Source: Lunularia cruciata
Lineage: Eukaryota; Streptophyta; Marchantiopsida; Lunulariales; Lunulariaceae
DNA length: 64,000 nt
Direction: 5' to 3'
Assembly (NCBI GenBank): GCA_948567375.1
Contig: OX419758.1
Location: 51,713,001-51,777,000 of the forward strand
A program made the position numbers and the translations under genes. Shown piece by piece: positions 55,741 through 64,000 of the stretch (within the stretch, counting starts at the first letter, position 1; the number at the start of each line of letters is the position of its first letter). The notes under the pieces were generated by a model. That model did not search any database, was not told where the DNA came from, and saw nothing but the letters and a program-made list of their open reading frames with translations.

Positions 55741-56138
55741 GTTTGACCAGGTGATTGTTAAAGACAAAACCTCTAGGACAAAATACGCTAATATTTGTTG
55801 ATGCAGAAATAAAACTTAATACACAATATAATGAATTTTTTTTGATAATTGATAATTTGAATTATAATTTGATAGATGAGATCACAAGCATTGCATGTTC
55901 ATTAAATATTAGGGAATTCAAACTCCAAAATGACAAAGCATGAGATTTAAATTATGCACTCATTTCCAAAGCAAACATCTGATGTTGGAGACATATCCTC
56001 ATTAATTGGAAAGAATGTATCATGGGAACTAAAATGCATACCAGCAAAGCGGATATTGAACAAAGTATTTTAATGGCCCCATGCCTAATACATTTTTTGA
56101 ACTATATTTATTGCAAGTATCATAGGATAAATAAACTA
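55741..56138. other. No gene recognised
   Basis: Very AT-rich. A 62-codon plus-strand frame (55755-55943) has no recognised domain. Similarity to B1 begins only at about 56139. Confidence 0.45.
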
Positions 56139-56338
56139 TCCATGAGGGTTTGATTAATATGCAATCTAGGATTTAATGTTTCTATAAAAATCTTGGAGCA
56201 ACTTGTATCTTTTGTGTTTCCTAAGATGGATTATTTTAAAATGGTGTTAGTCATGTATATACTCTATTAGTTATAGAATGAGAGAAAAGGAAAAAAAAAT
56301 TTGAGAGAAAAGAGAAAGATAGTGAGGGATTAGGATGG

Positions 56339-57290
56339 AGAAACTTCTAATTTTCTTAGGCAAGGATGGAAAAGATGTGGAGACCTTTGTGAGATACTTC
56401 AAGAGAGCTTGTATAGGAAACAATGAGAGGATGAAGAATGAGTGGGCCTCATTATTATCAGATTTCTTTGCGGATGCAACACTTACATGGTCTGAATCAT
56501 GATACCAAAAGAGAGAGAGGAGAGATGGACAAGAAGTGTCATGGGAGAGTTTGACTTCAATACACATTGAGAAATTTCTTCCTGATCAGAGTTATGAAAG
56601 ATTGATGAGTGAGGTGACCTTCCTCAAACAAAGAGATAAAGAGAAAGTGATAGTCTATGTAGAAAGAGTGGAGAAGTTAGAGTCCAGATTTTGGATAGTT
56701 TTGAAGAATAGTGTGGATGATGTGGAGACTACTATGATTGGCATAAGAGCCATGCTCACCAAGAATTTTGTGGGAGAGTTGAGACCACAGATTAGAAGCA
56801 TGGTGAGATATGAGAAATCTTCTTCCAAGGTTGAAGCTATGGAGATTGCAATACGTATGGAGGAGAGTTTGGAAGGGGATGAGGGTGATTTGGAAGTGAA
56901 GGAGGTTGTGCATCCTCCTCAAGGTCACAAGTATGGTGGAACTTTTGATACTTTGGTGATAAGGGTTGCACCACAAGTAGTAGTTGCTCAAGTTTTTGCA
57001 TCTCTACCAAAAGATCCACTTCAAACCATCACATAACAACTTGTAGATCTCAAGATCAATGTAATGCAACTATAGGAGAAGAGAGAAGTGGATCAAAACA
57101 TGCAAAGAGGGCCTAAAAGTTATGGAAGCTATCCATATAGAGGAGGCCAACCAATCAACAATTTCAATGAAAAAAAATTATTTTGGTTGCGGAGGAAGAG
57201 GTCATATCCAACGGAATTGTCCAAATTCCACTTACCATGGAAGAAGGGGTTATGAGGGAGCCAATAGAGAGAAATGAAGGAGGTAGTGAA
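56339..57290 (+). pseudogene. B2 gag
   Basis: Homology runs from GKDVETFVRYFKRAC (56350-56400) through a TGA at about 56500 into the 166-codon frame 56536-57036 (SIHIEKFLPDQSYERLMSE, then EKVIVYVERVEKLES), the helical capsid part of gag. Past a TAA at 57034 the reading continues to a zinc-knuckle trace FGCGGRGHIQRNCP (about 57183-57225). Its first Cys is Tyr, but the H and the other two Cys remain. Confidence 0.75.
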
Positions 57291-57615
57291 ACCTAGATGG
57301 CTCTAAATCCAAACAAAGGTAAGGAGATAGTACCCATAGATGTGGTTGAGAACAAGTATGAGAAGTGGGAGTGCTCAAACTCCAAAGGTCTTAATTTGGA
57401 GCTTTTGGCACAAGAGAAGAAGAGAGCTCTTTTTGCAGAGGATGCCAAACTAGCACCATGAGAGGCTTGTGAATATGCCTCCAAGGCTGATGTGAGAGTA
57501 AATAATGACAACATCAAGGATGCACTTGGTGATGGAGGATATGTAGTGAATGCCATGTTAGAGAGGTTGATGAAGAAGTTGTGTATGATACACTCTAGAC
57601 CTTCATAAATCACCA

Positions 57616-58631
57616 TTGACTCATCTAGATTTTGCGTCTAAGCCAAAGGTTTTGAAGGACCAAAATAAATCACCATTGACACTTGAGGAGATAAAAAGGA
57701 GGTTATCTACTCTCAAGTATGGTCCAAATGTTACCAAGGAGGAGAAGATGAGATTTGAGGAGATTTTCCACAAGTTCATCCATGTGTTTGCTTTCAGTTA
57801 CAAGGATCTAAAGGAAGTCACCTTGGAGGAGCACAAGATTGAGGTGGAGTCACATGCAAGACCAGTCCGCCAAAAGCAACGTCGCATTAGCCCACCAATA
57901 TCTTTGGTGGTGAAGGAGGAGATTGATAAGCTCAAGGAAGCCGGATTTATCTTTGAGGTGGAGAATTCAAAATGAGTGTCTCCAATTGTGATTGTGAAGA
58001 AAAAGAATGGCAAGTTTCAGGTGTGTGTGGATTAAAAGAAGCTCAATGTTGTTACTAAGAAGGACTATTATCCTTTTCCATTCATTGATGAGATCTTGGA
58101 AGAGGTTGCAGGTCATGAGAGGTATAGTTTTGTAGATGGTTATAGTGAGTATAACCAAATCAAAATTACACCAGAGCATCAACAACTCACCACATTCACC
58201 ACACCTTGGGGGACTTATGCTTTCAAGGTTATGCCTTTTGGGCTTTGGAATGCTCCAGTCACATTCTAATGGTTCATGAACATAGTGTTTGAACTTTTCA
58301 TTGGGAAATTTATGAGAAACTTCATCGATGAATTTGTGTCTATGGGAGCAAAGAGGAGCACTTTGAGCACCTAATTAAGATCTTGCAACACTTGGATGAA
58401 GCAAATGCATCACTCAAACCAAAGAAATGCATTTTTGGTTGTGAAGAAGGTCTACTTTTAATGCACATCATCTCCAAGGATAAAATAGCAGTTGATCCTA
58501 AGAAGGTGAAGAAAATCTTAGATCCAGTCCCTTCAAGCTTGAAAAAGTTGTGCCAATTCTTGGGAATGGTTGAGTACTATAGTAGGTTTATCTTTTCCTT
58601 TACTAACAAGGCTTATGCAGTGACCATCTAG
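57616..58631 (+). pseudogene. B2 reverse transcriptase
   Basis: A linker frame (57616-57975) with LTLEEIKRRLSTLKYGPNV leads into EEIDKLKEAGFIFEV, SPIVIVKKKNGKFQ, CVD-KKLN (58025-58050), YYPFPFIDEIL, FVDGYSEYNQI (58125-58160, with the catalytic Asp), TPWGTYAFKVMPFG and FIDE (58321-58335) where FIDD is expected. The connection frame 58383-58631 has LKPKKCIFG and FLGMVEYYSRF. Stops at 57973, 58036 and 58267 and a frameshift near 58330 disable it. Confidence 0.8.
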
Positions 58632-59130
58632 ATGAAGAAGGGTGTAGACTACATGGTGATTTTGGAAGATAAGGAGGCTCTCAAAGCTTTTGAGGAGCTC
58701 AAGCAATCCCTTGTTGTAGCTCCTATTCTTGCTAATCCTGATTGGAATAAGCTATTCATACTCTACACAAATGCTTCTAATGTAGCTATAGGATTCACTC
58801 TTAGTCAACTAGACCAAGATAGGCATGATCATCCAGTAGCTTATGCTAGTAGATAGATGATTTTAGTAGAAAAGAACTACCCAATCATAGAGAGAGAAGG
58901 GTTGGTAGTGGTCTCAAGAAGTTTAGACACTACTTGATTGGAGGGAAAACCACTATTGTCATGGATCAAAAGCCTTTAAAGTACATCTTCAACAAGCCTA
59001 ATGTTGAAGGGAGGCTAGCAAGGTAGATGATACTCTTGTCTGAGTATGACTACACCATTGAGGATAGGCCAGGGAAGAAACATGCAAATATGGATTTATC
59101 ATCTAGGCCTATGATCATGATGGAGTTGAA
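58632..59130 (+). pseudogene. B2 RNase H
   Basis: DKEALKAFEELKQSLVVAPIL (58671-58733), ILYTNASNVAIGFTLSQ (58760-58810), where the first catalytic residue of the family (Asp in the YTDAS block) is Asn, and HPVAYASR before a TAG at 58854. SEYDYTIEDRPGKKHANMD (59039-59095) is the tether to integrase. This is typical of Ty3/gypsy RNase H. Confidence 0.75.
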
Positions 59131-59229
59131 CCAATGGATGATTCCTTCTTGGATGAGGAGCTCAGGGCACTCTCAATCACTCAAGAGATTCCAATGGAGT
59201 AAAGGAGATTGTGGACTTTGTTACAAGAA

Positions 59230-59880
59230 GTAACTATCAAGAAGGGATGCATGCTATTGAAAGGAAAACTCTTGAGCAAGATCTAGACCTTACATAATGG
59301 TGGAGGATATTCTTTTTCACCAAGGAGCAAATGGTCTAGTTTGAAGAGCAATGGGTAAGGAAGAGTCTATTCTACTCATAAAAGAGTTTTACAAGGGTTT
59401 AGTATGTGGGAGACCCTTTACAAGGAAGGTGACAGCTTTCATGATTCTAGATGTAGGTTACTATTGGAAAGGGAGTTTTAAGGATTGTCTTGATTATTGC
59501 AAAACTTTCATGTTTGTCAAGCTTTTGCTAGAAAGTCTACTTCCATTCCACCACTTAGATCAATTCCATTGTTAAGACCTTTTGAGAAGTGGAGAATTGA
59601 CTTTGTAGGTACTCTCAATAGAACCCCAAGGAACAATTAAAACATTGTGGTAGTTATTGATTACCTTACCAAGTGGGTTGAGGCAAAGAGAACCAACCAG
59701 ACCTTTTGCATGATGTTGGCCAACGATGCAAAAATGGAGAGGGCTTAACATCATGGAGATAAGAGGATTCATGTATTTTTGTAGGTGTATAGGACAACCA
59801 TAAAAACTACCACTAGATATTTTCCATTTCATTTGATATATGGTATTGATTGATTCTACCTTACCTATTCACTTTGATCT
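59230..59880 (+). pseudogene. B2 integrase, C-terminus deleted
   Basis: Traces of the zinc-finger region (FYKGLVCGRPFTRKVT, 59380-59440; GYYWKGSF, 59457-59480) and of the core (EKWRIDFVGTL, 59580-59615; VIDYLTKWVEAK, 59650-59690) are present. The second half is abruptly replaced by LTR sequence after LIYGID (about 59840), so about 300 or more bases found in B1 are missing. Confidence 0.65.
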
Positions 59881-59882
59881 CT

Positions 59883-60175
59883 AACACCCATTTATGCATG
59901 TGTGTGATATTGTGATATTTAGCTTAGTATTACAAGTACTTGAGAGATATTATTTATATAGATAAAGGATGGTTCAACATTAGTCATGATTAGCTAAACT
60001 TAGTCATAGCTAAGATAGTGAGGACCTTACTTTAGAGGAAGTGGAAAAGATTAGCACCACTATTTTGGATTCTAGAGTGTTGACTTGGTATTATTTTTAG
60101 GTGTTTAGCTTTGAGGAAAGAGTTGAGAACTCTTGGGCCCACAAGCCCATATTTTTGTTTTGGATTCTTCTACTT
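59883..60175 (+). repeat. Partial right LTR of B2
   Basis: It matches the minus-strand LTR at 34236-33870 from TAACACCCATTT through GTGATATTTAGC, CATGATTAGCTAA and CACTATTTTGGATTCTAG to TTTTTGTTTTGGAT, then breaks off. The missing part corresponds to the rest of the LTR. Confidence 0.8.
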
Positions 60176-60609
60176 TGGATTCTTCTTAAAACTCTGCTTC
60201 CAGACACGACATCAACTTGAAGTACTTCAACTTCCTCTTCTCCTTGGGTCAACTTCTTCTTCAACTCCAAGACTTTTGCACTACTTGCAACTTATTCTTC
60301 ACCTCCGTATGGGCTTTCTTCATTTCCTTCTTCATCTTTAATTGCAACAACAACAAACATACAATGTTTGATAGATACACTACTCCACTACACACTTCCA
60401 TGTCATCATCTTTTCATTCCTTGGCTTCAATTGGCGCTTCTTTGGCTAGAGCCTTAATCAAAGTCTTGATCTTCTTACCTTGAATGTGACTTCTTTTGAG
60501 CTTTCTTCTTCTTCATTTGCTTGGCTTGGTCCTGCAGTTGTAGATTGAAAATTCATCTTTATTCTTGTCCCCTTTGGGAACACCAATCTGTGCTCTTCCT
60601 CTTGCTCCT
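60160..60609 (-). pseudogene. Coiled-coil coding piece downstream of family D2 LTR
   Basis: The minus strand below the LTR end encodes a Lys/Glu-rich, helix-forming stretch (for example ANEEEESSKEVTFK and LKKKLTQGEEEVEVLQ) with a few stops. By position it would be the start of the element's internal region (gag-like). It ends at the junction with the B2 LTR. Confidence 0.45.
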
Positions 60610-61405
60610 TGTGACAACCCAACAAGTATCACTTTTGTGGTAATTTGGTAAATAAAGTTTGTTCCCACAGAAATACAAGTCAGAATTGGTCAAATGCAAA
60701 GCAAATAATAACAATTCAATTCTTCTTGAATTTGTCTTCAGTTTCTCAGGTAGAAACCATACCCAAAAGAGAGTAACAAGCACTAACTCATAGTCTTGTC
60801 AAAAATTAACACTCCTCAAAAATTAATCACAATACTATCCAATCTTTCCAAAAAAACTTTGATTGTGATGATTCAGATTCTCCCAAAGATGTCTAATTCA
60901 TTGCAAAACAACTTTGCCTCAAAATTTCATTCCATCCTTCCATTGAAGGCACAACTTCCTTGATCAAAATTGCTTCACATCAAACTCACACTGCACTCAC
61001 AAATGAAGAATACTATCAATACTACAATTCTTCTTAGATCTATCAAGGCAATGCTTTGATTATACTTCACTTAGGATCAAACACAAAAAATGAAGATCAA
61101 GGCTGTGGAATCCAACATCCAAGCACAATAACTTGCAATTTGAATTTCTCTAACCACTCACAAGCACACATACAAACTTGATACTCTAAATTAAGCTTAA
61201 GCAGCAAGCATTGAGAATCAACACTTCAGTTTATCTATCTTCAAAAGTTATGAATACAGTTTGCTACACATGCTTCATTTAAATAGACTTAGCACATTGA
61301 TAGTTAACTAATTAAAATACCGTTCTATAATAACTCTACCAACCTGCAAATCCAAAATAACAATGCACCTCTTCATATCTATCTCTTCTTATCTCAAAAC
61401 GAGCA
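60610..61405 (-). repeat. Family D2 LTR
   Basis: On the minus strand it ends GGGTTGTCACA at 60610, exactly like D1 at 10146, and shares a TATA-like TATTTAAA and several blocks such as GATTCAGATTCTCCCAAAGAT (+ strand 60872-60890 region) with D1. It starts shortly after the stop codon at 61406-61408. Confidence 0.7.
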
Positions 61406-63800
61406 CTACTCCAATCCAATGTCAACCTCAACTTCAGCTTCCAAACCCGAGGTTCCTTCAAGGATTTCCCCTTCTTTGGATCTATCTAATACCACTACAT
61501 CCTCTACTAATTCTATCACTTCTTTACTACAATCTACAATTGAGATCATGGATAATCATTTTACATTGCTATCTTTTGACACATTGTTCTCTAATGTCTC
61601 AAGTAATTGATCCAAAGACACTTGCACTCCTATTTCTACAACCTTGCATAGGATTTTCCTTTCTAGATTTTGCATCTCATCTAACTCCTGCCTTGCTTTA
61701 TCTAAGCTGAGACAAACATTCTCTTTTGCTTCTAACATTTTTCTATCTACTCGATCTCTCATACTAACTGATAATTTATTCAATTATACATCTTTTTCTT
61801 TCTTCTTCTTGGTCTCTTACATTGACAATTTTAATTCATGCAGTCTTGCTTCTTCTAATTGAACCTCAGATACCGTGCTGAGCATCACCTTCATTCCCAC
61901 AACTACTTCCTTGATTGTCTCTTGCCTAGGTATATGCATCTTCTCTCTTTGTGCTAACAACTCCTCCGGATACATCTTCACCTCATCTTCCAGTTTGGCT
62001 TTTAATGCTTCCTTCTCCTTCACGCTCTGCCTGAGTTGCTCTTCCATTCCTTTGATCAATCCACACAATTGCTACTCCTCACAATTTCATGTAGTTAACT
62101 CTCTTTGCTAAGCTTGATCTTTCTTTGCTGCACTTGTCTTCAAGCTCTCCAACTCTTGTCCCATTACTACTGCCATAGCCTTCAAATGGATGACTTCCAT
62201 TTGAGTGTCATGCACTTCTACCCTCAAGGTCTCAGTCTTTGCCATCTTCTCCTTCCAATCTTCTTCTTGCTTGGTCATTGCTTTGCCTCTCTTTACAAAG
62301 TCTTCAGTCAGGCTCTCAATCTCCTTCCTTCTAAGCTCTACTTCAGTTCAAAGTTCTTCTAGTTCCCTCTCTCTATGAATTAACTTCCTTCTCAACTCTG
62401 AACTTTCTTCACCATGTACTTCACTCCTGCAAATTCATCTTTCAATTTTGAGTGATCTCCTCTCAACTCTTCTCTCTTCTTCTTCAACTATAATAACAAA
62501 GGACAGACTATCTATGATATGTACTCTACCTCATCAAAGACTCATGCAATCTTTGGTTCTTCAGGTTTTGCGCTCCTTACTTCTTCTAATGGAGCTTTAC
62601 TCCAAAATCTTAATCTCCTCATTCTCAAGGGAATTTCATCCAAGCTTACTCCCTTGTCCTCTACTAGACTTGCTTTGCTTGTTTTTATGCTGATAGTAGG
62701 GATACTTCTCTTTGATTTCCTACCCTTCTGAAACTCCAACTTCAGCTCGGCTTTTGGTGTCTCTTCTATCTCTGTTCCTGGCAATTTTAGACATGGACTG
62801 TCTCCTCCTCCCATAAAATCAATCGTGGCATGGAACTCTTGTTCTTTTGTGTCAACATTATATTCACCTCATTGCTGAACTTCTGTTTCACCATCACTTC
62901 CGCTGCTTGACCCTTCACTTCCCAATCTAAGCTCTGGTTCTTCTTCTTCTCCCAAGTCTTCTAACATGTACTCAACTTTGCCTTCTGATTCTTCTGCACC
63001 CAATGACTCATTGACCACTATGATGTCTTGCCTCCGGTTGACCTTCCTTGTCTTTCTAGGCTGGATTGGTGACACATTCTCCTTGGGACGACTTCTCTTC
63101 CTCTTAACGCCATTCTGGTTCAATACAACTTTATCTGTACACTTCTTCTTCAAAATAAAACAAAAAGAAGTGTGGGTACCATACTCCTTTGGAATATCTT
63201 CCTTGGGCAAGTCTAGGTATTGACAATCTCTTCTTCTATGATTTTGATTTGGGTATGGAACTCCTTCTCCTCTTCTTCAACCTCTTTAGCCATTGATTGC
63301 TAGACTTTGGGCTCTCTATCACTCTCACTCAACTCTTGACTCTAGAGCATGAGCTCCTCTTTTGCTTCTTCAGATTCTTCACCTTTTCTCTTGGCCTCAC
63401 CCTAAGTCTCTACCCTTGATGATAGCTCCACCACCGCTTTAGGCCTTGGGTTCAGTCTCCTTGTCTTGCTTGATTGAATTGGGGAAAACTACATTCTCAA
63501 GTCAATTTCTCTTCCTTGAGATTAGGCCTAGGAATGATAACTGACTCAATTCTCTCTCTTCTTGTCATGGCCAAGTTCTCATCACCTTTAAAAATTTTCT
63601 TCATATAGTATTGCTTGTTGGAATCTGCTTCTTAATATAGGCCTAGATGGAAATGCGGCACCATCATCTTCTTCTCCTCTAAAGCTGAGATATAACTTGA
63701 GGTACAAATGAGCTGAAAATGGCATGAAATAATGTGGTGATGGCTTTTTCCTCTTGTTCCTAATCATTTGTCTAGTTTGTAGATGAAAACATCTCACCTA
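61406..63800 (-). pseudogene. Family D protein: basic, acidic and coiled-coil parts
   Basis: Minus-strand frames follow one another over 2.4 kb and seem to be pieces of one protein of about 800 residues. The N-terminal part (63588-63797) has LKLYLSFRGEEDDGAAF. A basic stretch (KRKRSRPKE, RKTRKVNRR) is followed by an acidic Ser/Glu tract (62869-63210). Next comes a Lys/Glu segment (62542-62814), a coiled coil (61817-62068, EEQLRQSVKEKEALKAKLED) and the conserved C-terminal block shared with D1. No enzyme motif is recognised. It may be a gag or an extra ORF of an LTR element. Confidence 0.5.
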
Positions 63801-64000
63801 GTTCACTCTCTCTCCTACAAATATTTGATGGAAGAAGATAGCCTATTGCTTTGTGACATAGGTGGTACACTCTAACTTAAACATCACCATGAGAGCACCC
63901 ACAATACTTCTTCTTATTAGTCTCTATAGCTCTATACCTTATACCCATTCTTTGTATTAGTAGCACTAAGTGGACCACTCACTTTTCTAATTTCTTCTAA

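Larger units (their letters stand above)
56139..60175 (+). mobile_element. Ty3/gypsy family B, copy B2, truncated at both ends
   Basis: It matches B1 from the gag leader on, with better-kept frames. It lacks a left LTR, lacks the integrase C-terminus (the sequence jumps at about 59880 into LTR sequence beginning TAACACCC) and its right LTR breaks off near 60175 against family D sequence. The order gag, RT, RNase H, integrase is clear, and no chromodomain was seen. Confidence 0.8.

Overview
This window looks like nuclear DNA from a seed plant with a very large, repeat-filled genome. A gymnosperm, probably a conifer, is the best guess. The reasons are that almost everything is old, nested, decayed retrotransposon, that the one clean gene is a thaumatin-like (PR-5) protein with a single intron, and that one element resembles algal, moss and gymnosperm Ty3/gypsy types. 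No prokaryotic feature, rRNA, tRNA gene or CRISPR array was seen. The lineage is an inference, not a measurement.

Layout. (1) 1-6082: a fairly young chromodomain Ty3/gypsy element (family A, minus strand) with gag, protease, RT, RNase H, integrase and chromodomain, an initiator-Met primer site and a 5' LTR at 5138-5869 that ends twice. (2) 6083-16400: an old Ty3/gypsy element (family C, minus) whose integrase is followed by a PHD-like finger and is split by a 1.9-kb insertion (family D1, 8248-10146) with a 5-bp target duplication. (3) 16420-19610: a decayed Ty1/copia element (plus) split by a 945-bp hAT-type element with an 8-bp target duplication. (4) 19615-26830: a decayed Ty3/gypsy element of family B (copy B1, plus). 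(5) 28523-43250: a long Ty3/gypsy element (family F, minus) with both LTRs, carrying solo LTRs of families A and B in its 3' half. (6) 44230-46320: a degenerate short-motif repeat field around the C-terminal remnant of a Mutator-like transposase.

(7) 46320-51660: a low-copy island richer in CpG by eye. It holds a possible LRR pseudogene fragment and the intact thaumatin-like gene (48822-50370, minus, two exons, TATA box). Its upstream region is duplicated, and the distal copy is split. (8) 52200-55493: a non-LTR retrotransposon remnant with the order C2H2 finger, RT, Cys-rich motif, restriction-like endonuclease. A 101-bp 5'-truncated copy of its 3' end sits at 51468-51568 between perfect 20-bp target duplications. 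(9) 56139-60175: a second family B copy (B2, plus), truncated in its 3' LTR. (10) 60160-63950: a second family D copy (minus) with a coiled-coil protein and an LTR matching the end of D1.

Only the thaumatin-like gene looks like a working host gene. Everything else is mobile DNA in various stages of decay, and the nesting gives a relative order of insertion. The most unusual items are the restriction-endonuclease-type non-LTR element with its truncated sibling and contrasting CpG decay, the PHD-like finger behind an integrase, the exact hAT and D1 insertions, and a 64-bp GC-rich inverted-repeat insertion in the family F protease.
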